Shown here piece after piece: positions 18,387-26,476 of a stretch of 64,000 nucleotides of DNA; positions within the stretch are counted from its first letter, which is position 1; every line of letters starts with the position of its first letter. Source of the stretch: Glaciimonas sp. GTDB taxonomy: Bacteria; Pseudomonadota; Gammaproteobacteria; Burkholderiales; Burkholderiaceae_D. Made by a program: the position numbers and the translations under genes. The stretch is taken from assembly GCA_012927585.1 (NCBI GenBank), contig JABBOY010000002.1, positions 16,431 through 80,430 on the forward strand, written 5' to 3'. The notes beneath the pieces were generated by a model. It saw nothing but the letters and a program-made list of their open reading frames with translations, made no database searches and was not told where the DNA came from.

Positions 18387-19907
18387 ATGACCAATCGCCT
18401 TGAGTTGCATCAAATCACCAAGCGCTACCCGTCGGTGGTGGCTAACGATGGCATCGATTTGATCGTTAAACCGGGCGAAATTCATGCGGTGCTGGGCGAA
18501 AACGGTGCCGGTAAATCGACTTTGATGAAGATCATTTACGGTGCGGTCAAGCCGGATGCCGGACGCGTGCTGTGGAACGGTGCCGAAGTCGAAATCGCCA
18601 ATCCGGCCCAGGCGCGTGCGCTTGGGATTGCGATGGTGTTCCAGCATTTTTCGCTGTTCGACACCCTCACCGTGGCGGAAAACATCGCGCTCGGCTTGCC
18701 CAATGACACCAAACTGGACGCATTGGCGCAGCGCATTTCCAGCACTGCCGCGCAATACGGGCTGGAACTGGAGCCGCAACGCCACGTGCATACGCTGTCG
18801 GTGGGCGAATGCCAGCGGGTCGAAATCGTGCGTGCCTTGCTGGCCAAACCGCAATTGCTGATCCTCGACGAGCCGACTTCGGTGCTGACGCCGCAAGCGG
18901 TCGAAAAGCTGTTCGAGACCTTGCGCCAATTGGCGCGCGAGGGCTGCAGTATTTTGTATATCAGCCACAAGCTCGATGAAATCCGGGCGCTGTGCCACAC
19001 CTGCAGCGTGCTGCGCGGCGGCAAAAATACCGGCGTGTGCGATCCGCGCACGGAAACTGCGGCCAGCCTGTCGCGGCTGATGATCGGGGCCGAACCGCCG
19101 ACCATTCAGCGGCAAATGCGCACACCGGGCGCGACTATGCTCGAAGTCAAGCAACTGTCGCTGGCAAAAAGCCATCCGTTTGCGACCTCGTTGTCCGACA
19201 TCAGTTTTACGGTGCGCGCCGGCGAAATAGTGGGCGTGGCGGGTATTTCCGGCAACGGTCAGCAAGAGTTGCTGGCGGCGCTGTCGGGCGAGGATCGGCG
19301 CGCAAAGCCGGAGGTGATTGTGCTGCAGGGCAAACCGGTCGGCAATCTGCCGCCGGGTTTGCGGCGTCGCGGCGGCCTGGGTTTTGTGCCGGAAGAACGG
19401 CTCGGGCGCGGCGCGGTACCCGATATGTCGCTGGCCGACAACGTGCTGCTGACGCTGCAAACGCCGCTGACGATTCGCTTTGGCCTGATCCGCAATAGCG
19501 TGCTGGTGCAGCGTGCCGCCGACGTGATTGCCCGCTTCAAGGTCAAGGCCGCCGGCCCACAGGCAGCGGCGCGCAGTCTGTCAGGCGGCAATTTACAAAA
19601 ATACATTGTCGGGCGCGAAGTCATGCGCGGCCCCAAGGTGCTGATCGTGGCGCAACCGACCTGGGGCGTCGATGTCGGCGCGGCGGCGCAAATCCGCGCC
19701 GAGCTGGTGGCCTTGCGCGATGCCGGTTGCGCGTTGCTGGTGATTTCAGAGGAACTGGACGAATTGTTTGAAATTTCCGACCGGCTGGTGGTTTTAGCCA
19801 AGGGCAGGATGTCGCCATCGATTGCCACTTCCGACGCGACGGTGGCCTTGATCGGCCTGTGGATGAGCGGTCTGTGGGATGCGCCGCAGGAGGCAGCGCA
19901 TGGCTAA
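18387..19907 (+). CDS. Nucleoside-type ABC transporter ATP-binding protein (two ABC domains)
   Basis: 506 residues with two tandem ABC domains. The first has Walker A GENGAGKST (about 37-45) and Walker B LLILDEPTS. The second has a degenerate Walker A (GISGNGQQELL) and signature LSGGNLQK, as is normal for the RbsA/YufO/NupA class. It energises import by the two permeases that follow with 8-bp and 1-bp overlaps. Together with a BMP-family binding protein (44654-45736) this class imports nucleosides or purines, which fits the divergent xanthine dehydrogenase genes. The ATG at 18387 follows ATTAATCG with no strong ribosome site. Confidence 0.92.
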   Translation: MTNRLELHQITKRYPSVVANDGIDLIVKPGEIHAVLGENGAGKSTLMKIIYGAVKPDAGRVLWNGAEVEIANPAQARALGIAMVFQHFSLFDTLTVAENIALGLPNDTKLDALAQRISSTAAQYGLELEPQRHVHTLSVGECQRVEIVRALLAKPQLLILDEPTSVLTPQAVEKLFETLRQLAREGCSILYISHKLDEIRALCHTCSVLRGGKNTGVCDPRTETAASLSRLMIGAEPPTIQRQMRTPGATMLEVKQLSLAKSHPFATSLSDISFTVRAGEIVGVAGISGNGQQELLAALSGEDRRAKPEVIVLQGKPVGNLPPGLRRRGGLGFVPEERLGRGAVPDMSLADNVLLTLQTPLTIRFGLIRNSVLVQRAADVIARFKVKAAGPQAAARSLSGGNLQKYIVGREVMRGPKVLIVAQPTWGVDVGAAAQIRAELVALRDAGCALLVISEELDELFEISDRLVVLAKGRMSPSIATSDATVALIGLWMSGLWDAPQEAAHG

Positions 19908-21000
19908 GTTTTCATTGCGGCTAAGGTTGAGACTGGAATCACGCGCCAATCCTTCCGCCCTGATGGCATGGCTGTCGCCGTTATTGGCGCTGTTGCTGAC
20001 GGTGTTGTGTGGCGCGATTTTGTTCGCGGCGCTGGGCAAAAGTCCGCTCGCCGGTTTGTCGATTTTTTTCCTGGAGCCGCTCAAGGATCTGCGCGGCTGG
20101 TCTGAAGTCGGCATCAAGGTTGCACCGTTATTGCTGATTGCGGTCGGGCTGGCGATTTGTTTTCGTGCCAATGTCTTCAATATCGGCGCTGAAGGCCAAC
20201 TGGTGGTCGGCGCTGCGGCTGGTGGGGCGGTCGCGCTGTATTTCGATGACGGCAGCGGGAGCATTGTTAGTGGCGGCGGCGCGGCCATGATTGCCGTCGT
20301 GCTGCTGGCTGGCATGTTGGGCGGCATGGCGTGGGCGGCGATTACGGCTTTTCTGCGTGATCGTTTCAATGCCAATGAAATTCTGGTGTCGCTGATGCTG
20401 GTGTATGTGGGCCAATTGCTGCTGAGTTTTCTGGTGCATGGCGTGCTGAAAGACCCGGAAGGCTTCAATTTCCCGCAATCGAAGTTATTTTCCGACGACT
20501 TCCTGCTGCCGATTGTGCTGCCGGGTACGCGTCTGCATTTGGGGATTGTGCTGGCACTGCTGGCGGCGCTGGCCGGTTGGTTATTTTTGAGCAAGAGTAT
20601 TGCCGGTTACGGAATTCAGGTTGGCGGTGCGGCACCGATGGCGGCCCGTTATGCGGGCTTTTCGTCGCGCAAGTCGTTGTGGACTTCGATGCTGATTTGC
20701 GGCGCGCTGGCCGGTCTGGCGGGCGTCTGTGAAGTGCTGGGGCCGATTGGGCAAATCACGCCATCGGTATCGCCCGGTTATGGTTTCGCCGCCATCATCG
20801 TCGCCTTCGTCGGCCGCCTGCATCCGATTGGCGTGATCTTCTCCAGCTTCATCATGGCGCTGTTTTATATCGGCGGCGAACTGTCGCAGTCGCGTCTGGG
20901 CATGCCGAACGCAATCACCGGCGTGTTTCAGGGCATCCTGCTGTTTTCGCTGCTGGCCTGTGACGTCTTGATCAATTACAAAATCCGCTGGAGCAAATAA
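19900..21000 (+). CDS. Nucleoside-type ABC transporter permease 1
   Basis: 366 residues, about nine hydrophobic segments, BPD_transp_2 family (YufP/NupB-like). Signatures include ICFRANVFNIGAEGQLVVGA (residues about 87-106) and FNANEILVSLML. The start is preceded by GGAGG and lies inside the 3' end of the ATPase gene. It pairs with the next permease as a heterodimer. Confidence 0.9.
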   Translation: MAKFSLRLRLRLESRANPSALMAWLSPLLALLLTVLCGAILFAALGKSPLAGLSIFFLEPLKDLRGWSEVGIKVAPLLLIAVGLAICFRANVFNIGAEGQLVVGAAAGGAVALYFDDGSGSIVSGGGAAMIAVVLLAGMLGGMAWAAITAFLRDRFNANEILVSLMLVYVGQLLLSFLVHGVLKDPEGFNFPQSKLFSDDFLLPIVLPGTRLHLGIVLALLAALAGWLFLSKSIAGYGIQVGGAAPMAARYAGFSSRKSLWTSMLICGALAGLAGVCEVLGPIGQITPSVSPGYGFAAIIVAFVGRLHPIGVIFSSFIMALFYIGGELSQSRLGMPNAITGVFQGILLFSLLACDVLINYKIRWSK

Positions 21001-21932
21001 TGGACGCCTCCTTATCATCATTAGCATCCTTGATCGCTTCCAGCATCAACGCCGGCACGCCGCTGATGCTGGCTGCGCTCGGCCTGCTGATTAACGAAAA
21101 GGCCGGGGTCGTCAACCTCGGCGCAGAAGGCATGATGCTGGTGGCTGCGATCATCGGTTTCGCGGTTGCGGTTAATAGCGGCAGCCCGGCGCTGGGCTTT
21201 GTTGCCGGCGCTGCTGCCGGCATGTTGCTGGCGGGATTTTTTGCCTGGCTGACGGTTTGGCTCGGCACCAATCAGTACGCCACTGGGCTGGCGCTGACGC
21301 TGTTCGGCGGCGGCGCCTCGGCGTATATCGGTATCTCGTATGTTGGCAGCAGTTTGCACAATGTCGCTTCCGGCATCCCCTACCTGGAAAACATCCCGTT
21401 CCTGGGCCGTGCGCTGTTCCGCCAGCATCCGATGGTGTATTTGTCGCTGCTGTTGTGCGCTGCCATCGCCTGGTTCTTGTACCGCAGCCGTGCCGGATTG
21501 GTGCTGCGCGCAGTCGGCGAAGCGCCGTCTTCAGCCCATGCGTTGGGTTATAACGTGCGCCGCATCCGGCTCGTCGCGTTGCTGTTCGGCGGTGCCTGCT
21601 GTGGGCTGGCCGGCGCTTTTTTGTCGCTGGTGTACACGCCGCAGTGGGTCGAAGGGATGGTGGCCGGACGCGGCTGGATCGCGCTGGCGCTGACCACTTT
21701 TGCCACCTGGCGTCCGGCGCGGGTATTGATCGGCGCTTACCTGTTTGGCGGCGTCACCATCCTGAGTTTTTACATCCAGGCCAAAGGCGTGGCAATCCCT
21801 TCGCAATTGCTATCGATGCTGCCGTATCTGGCCACCATCTTGGTGCTGGTGCTGATTTCGCGCAATGCAAACTGGATCAAACTCAATATGCCGGCCTCGC
21901 TGGGCAAGAATTTCAATCCGCATAGCACTTGA
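21000..21932 (+). CDS. Nucleoside-type ABC transporter permease 2
   Basis: 310 residues of the same permease family (YufQ/NupC-like), with the family core GLLINEKAGVVNLGAEGMML (residues about 27-46), GTNQYATGLALTLFG and VAGRGWIALAL. The start overlaps the previous stop (TAATG). A GC-rich hairpin without a T-run (21933-21955) follows, so the operon end is not clearly marked. The polyene-type cluster starts 144 bp later. Confidence 0.9.
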   Translation: MDASLSSLASLIASSINAGTPLMLAALGLLINEKAGVVNLGAEGMMLVAAIIGFAVAVNSGSPALGFVAGAAAGMLLAGFFAWLTVWLGTNQYATGLALTLFGGGASAYIGISYVGSSLHNVASGIPYLENIPFLGRALFRQHPMVYLSLLLCAAIAWFLYRSRAGLVLRAVGEAPSSAHALGYNVRRIRLVALLFGGACCGLAGAFLSLVYTPQWVEGMVAGRGWIALALTTFATWRPARVLIGAYLFGGVTILSFYIQAKGVAIPSQLLSMLPYLATILVLVLISRNANWIKLNMPASLGKNFNPHST

Positions 21933-22076
21933 GCGGCGGCTCGATAAGACGCCGCGGTAAAAATCAGGGCCAGCTAGCGCCAGTGCATGGCAAAAAGCAG
22001 CGATCGATTGAGGGCTATAATATGCGGCCGCGCAGAACGCGATAGTGAGCCGTTTGATTTACCCGTAAAGAAAAAA

Positions 22077-22361
22077 ATGAAGTCTGAAAGCATCGCGACA
22101 TACGATACCAAGCTGCAAAATGAAGTCGCTGAAATGATCGTTCAGGGCTTGAATCTGGAACTGGACGCGGCTGCGATCAATCCTGACGAGCCGCTGTATG
22201 GCGATGGTTTGGGGCTGGATTCGATCGATATACTGGAGGTCGCATTATTGATTTCCAAGCGTTATGGAATCCAGTTGCGCGCCAATAACGATGACAACCA
22301 CCGCATTTTCACTTCGCTGCGCAGCTTGACGCAATACATTAGCGCGCAGAAATCGGCCTGA
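22077..22361 (+). CDS. Acyl carrier protein of the aryl-polyene-like cluster
   Basis: 94 residues. The phosphopantetheine attachment Ser lies in GLGLDSIDILEVALLI (about residue 47), with flanking helices of the ACP fold (NEVAEMIVQGLNLEL). It would carry the growing chain for the ketosynthases, dehydratases and ketoreductase encoded at 23-33 kb. Aryl-polyene clusters usually have two ACPs; only one is seen here. The stop overlaps the next start (TGATG). The ATG at 22077 has only a weak ribosome site (TAAAG), but family alignment starts there. Confidence 0.88.
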   Translation: MKSESIATYDTKLQNEVAEMIVQGLNLELDAAAINPDEPLYGDGLGLDSIDILEVALLISKRYGIQLRANNDDNHRIFTSLRSLTQYISAQKSA

Positions 22362-22999
22362 TGTCTGCGACGGCCGGGCTAGGGCGCGGGATAGCAGTGG
22401 TTACGCTGGGCGTCGCGTATGCCTGTCTCGCTCACTATACAAATAGCCGCAACGGAACTGAGGTGCTGGGTACCGTTTTGGCGCTGGCGCCGATTCTGCT
22501 GGTACTGCGGTCGATGGCTTGGCAAGCGCAGCATCGGATCGCCGCACTGTTGATATTTTGCATCGGGTTTGGGGCGCTGTTTGCTGCCTGGAACATGCTC
22601 ACGCAGCACTTTGCCTGGATTTACTGGTTTGAACATGCAGGCTCTCAACTGATGCTTTGCCTGGGTTTTGCGCGCACCCTCAGACCTGGTCGGGAGCCGA
22701 TGTGTTCTTATTTTGCAAGAATGATGGATGGCCCGCTAACGCCGCAACTTGCGCGTTACACCAGACAGGCGACCAAGGCTTGGACGGTTTTCTTTGCTGT
22801 GATGGCGGCTGGTTCGACGCTGCTTTTCGTGACGGTAGCGCAGTCTGCATGGTCGGTATTTGCCAACTTTTTTACCGCCCCGCTGATCGGCCTGATGTTT
22901 GTGCTGGAATATGGCGCCAGGAAAATTCTGCTGCCGAAGATGCAGCACGGACACATTCTGGACACCCTGAAAGTCGTTTGGAAAGTGCCTTCTCCTTAG
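22361..22999 (+). CDS. COG4648-like membrane protein of the polyene cluster
   Basis: 212 residues with about six hydrophobic segments. It lies between the ACP and AMP-ligase genes, a position typical of the ApeG-like membrane protein of aryl-polyene clusters (family recalled, not searched). Motifs include GSQLMLCLGFARTLRPGREP and a C-terminal GARKILLPKMQHGHILDTL. Function unknown; it may anchor the synthase at the inner membrane or help lipid transfer. Confidence 0.75.
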   Translation: MSATAGLGRGIAVVTLGVAYACLAHYTNSRNGTEVLGTVLALAPILLVLRSMAWQAQHRIAALLIFCIGFGALFAAWNMLTQHFAWIYWFEHAGSQLMLCLGFARTLRPGREPMCSYFARMMDGPLTPQLARYTRQATKAWTVFFAVMAAGSTLLFVTVAQSAWSVFANFFTAPLIGLMFVLEYGARKILLPKMQHGHILDTLKVVWKVPSP

Positions 23000-23081
23000 T
23001 TGTGCCAGTTGCGTCAGTTGCCTTAGTCATATTAGTCACGCCAATCACGCCAATTATCCTAGCGCGCCGAAACAAAACATC

Positions 23082-24758
23082 ATGTCAACCTTGCCACTGA
23101 TCACCCATCAACGTGCCAATAGCGTGATCGCCTGGCGCGACGGCTGTGCGGTGAGCGCCGCGCAATTTTTATTCGATGTGGCGCAACTGTGTGAAATATT
23201 GCCTGGCGGCAGCCACATGCTGAACGCCTGCAATGACCGTTACCGGTTTGCCGTTGGCCTGGCTGCGGCATTGCTAAACAAAAAGATAAGCTTGCTGCCG
23301 CCGGCGCAAACGCCGGAAATGATCCGTCAATTGCAATTTTTTGCGCCGGATGTATTTTGTCTCACCGATGGCAAAAACTGCCCGATCGCGCTGCCGCAAC
23401 TGCAGTTTCCCGCGCTGGCAGTGCTGCCGGAGACACATGATCAAGACTTGGTGGCGCCTGAGGTCGATAGCGGGCAAACGGTTGCCTATCTGTTTACCTC
23501 CGGCTCGACCGGCACGCCTGGTGCGCACCCGAAAACATGGGGCGCGCTGGTGCGTAATGCGCAGTCGGGAGCACGTCTGTGCGGCTTGAGCGATGGCCGC
23601 CATCACACTGTTATCGGCACTGTGCCCCCGCAGCATATGTTCGGTTTTGAATCGACGGTACTGATGGTGATGCAAAGCGCAAATGCGCTGGCTACCGGAG
23701 AGGCGTTCTATCCGGCCGATATTTGTGATGCGATAGCTTGCGTGCCACGGCCGCGCATGCTGGTATCTACCCCGGTGCATTTGCGCTCGCTGATGCAGGC
23801 AGGGCTGCAGGTGCCGGCGCTCGACCTGATTCTGTCGGCCACCGCGCCCTTGTCTCTGGCATTGGCAGAACAACTGGAAGCCGCTTGCCAGACGCCAGTG
23901 CTGGAAATTTACGGCAGTACCGAAACCGGCCGAATCGCTGCCCGCAATCCGACCCAAACCCCGCAGTGGCAATTACTCGACGGCATCCGCCTGAGCCAAC
24001 AAGACGGCGTTGCTTGGGCTTCGGGCGCGCATATCGAATCCGCTACGCCGCTGCAGGATGTGATTGAGAAAATAGATGAACGGCGCTTCCTACTGCACGG
24101 ACGCACTGCCGACCTGGTCAACATTGCCGGCAAGCGCAGTTCGTTGACATATTTGAATTTGCAATTACATGCGATTCCAGGCGTCGTCGACGGCTGTTTT
24201 TTTATGCCGGATCAGACCGCGCCGGATGGCGTGACGCGACTGACCGCTTTTGTCGTCGCTCCTGCGTGCACAGTAGCGGCGTTGATGACGGCGTTGCGCG
24301 CGCGGGTGGATGCGGTGTTCCTGCCGCGCCCGCTGATCTTGGTCGACGCACTGCCGCGCAATGCGACCGGGAAATTGCCGTGTGAAGCATTAAAGTTGCT
24401 GGCGCTTGCCAGATTGCAGGATTCTGTAACAGCCGGCCATGTTCCATTGGCGCTTGCGGCCGACCATCCGGTATTCGCAGGCCATTTTCCCGGCACGCCG
24501 ATCGTCCCGGGCGCACTGTTGCTCGACCTGGCGCTGCAGGCGATAGGCCAGCGGATCGGGACCGACCTGTCTGCCTGTCAGATAAACATGGTCAAGTTTC
24601 TCAGCCCGGTGCGACCTGGCGAGCCGCTATCTGTGCGCTATGAAACGCCGAGCAATGGTATGAACAGCGGTGTGAACAGTGGCGCGATTCGATTCGATAT
24701 CCTGAGTGCGCAGCGTACAGTCGCGACCGGCTCGATTCGCGCGGTTGGGGCGAGCTAA
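23082..24758 (+). CDS. AMP-ligase fused to a hot-dog dehydratase
   Basis: 558 residues. The first about 445 form an adenylate-forming acyl/aryl ligase: FTSGSTGTPGAHPKTW (P-loop), EIYGSTETGRIA, GRTADLVNIAGKRSSL and the catalytic Lys in LPRNATGKLP. Residues about 460-558 form a FabA/FabZ-like hot dog with HPVFAGHFPGTPIVPGALLL. In E. coli-type aryl-polyene clusters these are separate proteins (ApeH- and ApeI-like). The ligase would load a 4-hydroxybenzoate-type starter onto the ACP; the dehydratase would remove water after each reduction. The ATG at 23082 is 82 bp after the previous gene. Confidence 0.88.
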   Translation: MSTLPLITHQRANSVIAWRDGCAVSAAQFLFDVAQLCEILPGGSHMLNACNDRYRFAVGLAAALLNKKISLLPPAQTPEMIRQLQFFAPDVFCLTDGKNCPIALPQLQFPALAVLPETHDQDLVAPEVDSGQTVAYLFTSGSTGTPGAHPKTWGALVRNAQSGARLCGLSDGRHHTVIGTVPPQHMFGFESTVLMVMQSANALATGEAFYPADICDAIACVPRPRMLVSTPVHLRSLMQAGLQVPALDLILSATAPLSLALAEQLEAACQTPVLEIYGSTETGRIAARNPTQTPQWQLLDGIRLSQQDGVAWASGAHIESATPLQDVIEKIDERRFLLHGRTADLVNIAGKRSSLTYLNLQLHAIPGVVDGCFFMPDQTAPDGVTRLTAFVVAPACTVAALMTALRARVDAVFLPRPLILVDALPRNATGKLPCEALKLLALARLQDSVTAGHVPLALAADHPVFAGHFPGTPIVPGALLLDLALQAIGQRIGTDLSACQINMVKFLSPVRPGEPLSVRYETPSNGMNSGVNSGAIRFDILSAQRTVATGSIRAVGAS

Positions 24759-24762
24759 ACGC

Positions 24763-25695
24763 ATGCAGTCGTCACCACACAATCCGCCCGACTGGCAACA
24801 TGCGCCGGAGCGCAGCAATCTGCTGATGCTGCGTACCATGTCATGGATTTCGCTGCGGCTGGGCCGACCTGCCGGGCGCGTGGTGCTACGCCTGATTGCC
24901 GGCTATTTTCTGCTGTTTGCTCCCGCCGGCCGAGCCGCTTCACGCGATTATCTCGGCCGCGTCCTGCAACGCCCGGTACGCTGGAGCGATATCTACCGGC
25001 ATTTTTTCTGTTTTGCCTCTACTGTGCATGATCGGATCTATCTGCTCAATCGGCGCTTCGACCTGTTTCAAATCGAGGTCGAGGGCGAACATCTGATCCA
25101 GCAAGCACTGGCGGACGCGGATGGACGCGGCTTGTTCCTGTTTGGGGCTCATATGGGCAGCTTCGAAGTCATTCGCGCGCTGGGGTGCCGGCATGCCGGG
25201 CTGCAGGTGGCGATGGTCATGTACGAAGAAAATGCGCGCAAAATCAACCAGATGCTGGCTGCCATCAATCCGGCGATGCAACAGGATGTGATTGCTCTGG
25301 GCCAGATCGACTCGATGCTGAAAGTCACTGCTTGCCTGCAGCAGGGCAAGGTCATCGGGGTACTGGCCGACCGCACGCTGGGGGACGACGTAATGCAGCC
25401 GGTGACATTGCTGGACGGCAGCGCAAACTTGCCGTTGGGGCCATTTCGAATGGCGGCCATCCTGCGCCGTCCGGTGTTTTTCATGGTTGGTCTATATATG
25501 GGAAAAAATCGCTATCGGATACATTTTGAGCAACTCGCCGATTTTTCCAACACACCCCGCGGCCGGCGCCAGATCGAGATGCAACAGGCGCGGGCGCGGT
25601 ATGCCGAATTGCTGGAAAAATATTGTCGACGGGCACCGTATAACTGGTTTAATTTTTTCAATTTCTGGCAATCCGCATCAGACAAAAGCAAATAG
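24763..25695 (+). CDS. LpxL/HtrB-like acyltransferase
   Basis: 310 residues of the lauroyl/myristoyl acyltransferase family. The catalytic His-x4-Glu is in GAHMGSFEV (residues about 127-135), followed by GKVIGVLADRTLGDD. The N-terminus carries a hydrophobic segment. In aryl-polyene clusters such enzymes are thought to attach acyl or polyene chains to a lipid anchor. The start ATG lies 4 bp after the AMP-ligase stop, so the genes are coupled. The run of cluster genes is then interrupted by 175 bp that contain repeat copy E. Confidence 0.85.
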   Translation: MQSSPHNPPDWQHAPERSNLLMLRTMSWISLRLGRPAGRVVLRLIAGYFLLFAPAGRAASRDYLGRVLQRPVRWSDIYRHFFCFASTVHDRIYLLNRRFDLFQIEVEGEHLIQQALADADGRGLFLFGAHMGSFEVIRALGCRHAGLQVAMVMYEENARKINQMLAAINPAMQQDVIALGQIDSMLKVTACLQQGKVIGVLADRTLGDDVMQPVTLLDGSANLPLGPFRMAAILRRPVFFMVGLYMGKNRYRIHFEQLADFSNTPRGRRQIEMQQARARYAELLEKYCRRAPYNWFNFFNFWQSASDKSK

Positions 25696-25726
25696 CCAAG
25701 CTCTTCAATTTTCCATATTTATGGGA

Positions 25727-25786
25727 GTATATTTTATATGTACAATGGAAATATGCGGAACATGCAATGAAAATTACGATACTCCA
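25727..25786 (-). repeat. 60-bp dispersed element, copy E
   Basis: Minus-strand orientation: TGGAGTAT at 25786-25779, CCGCATAT at 25758-25751, ATAC at 25730-25727, and the perfect outward terminal GGGAGTAT at 25723-25730. Homology to copy D continues about 65 bp to the right. It splits the polyene cluster between the acyltransferase and the LolA-like gene. Confidence 0.8.
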
Positions 25787-25870
25787 TATTGTTTGTAAAG
25801 CGCATGGTGGCATGAGGTCGGTTCGTGTCTTTCGTGGGCAATGCGTACCATCTATACACAGGGCTGATTC

Positions 25871-26476
25871 ATGAAGGTTGCTGCGTTAGCGCCGATTTTC
25901 CGCAATGCGGTCGCGTTGCTGCTGCTGGCTATTGCGCTGTTGCAGCCGCAACCGGCGTTGGCCGCAGGCTGGAACCTTGACCAATTGATGCAATCGCTGG
26001 CGCTGGCGAAGTCGGGCCGCGCCACTTTCGTCGAGAAAAAAACCCTGGCGATGCTCGATCGGCCGCTGGAATCTTCCGGCGAATTGCAATATATCGCGCC
26101 TGACATTCTGGAAAAACGCACCATCAAGCCGAAGCCGGAAACCATGCGGGTCGAAGGCGATGTCATGACGATAGAGCGGGGCCGCCAAAAATTTACTTTG
26201 TCATTGCAAAGTTACCCGGAGCTGGCCGCTTTCATCGACAGCATCCGTGGCACGCTGGCAGGCGATCGCAAGGCGTTGGAGCGCGCATATACACTGAAAC
26301 TGGAAGGCGGCGCGCAGCGCTGGCTGCTGTCGCTGTCGCCAACCGATGCCAAAATGGCGACGCAGATTCATGTGATCCAGATTGCTGGCAGTGCCGATAA
26401 TGTGCGCAGCATCAATGTCATCCAGACCGACGGCGACCGTTCGCTGATGACGATCGATCGGATCGCAGCGCAATGA
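25871..26476 (+). CDS. LolA-like outer-membrane lipoprotein carrier of the polyene cluster
   Basis: 201 residues. The signal peptide ends near ALA-AGWNLDQ (residue about 32), and the mature part has the LolA-like beta-rich pattern (FVEKKTLAMLDRPLESSGEL, TMRVEGDVMTIERG). It probably carries a lipid-linked product across the periplasm. Its stop overlaps the MMPL exporter start (ATGA). ApeL-like proteins occupy the same place in known aryl-polyene clusters. Confidence 0.85.
   Translation: MKVAALAPIFRNAVALLLLAIALLQPQPALAAGWNLDQLMQSLALAKSGRATFVEKKTLAMLDRPLESSGELQYIAPDILEKRTIKPKPETMRVEGDVMTIERGRQKFTLSLQSYPELAAFIDSIRGTLAGDRKALERAYTLKLEGGAQRWLLSLSPTDAKMATQIHVIQIAGSADNVRSINVIQTDGDRSLMTIDRIAAQ

Noticed and set aside
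21933..21955. GC-rich hairpin after the second permease as a terminator
   Set aside because: The 6-bp stem has a long loop and no T-run.
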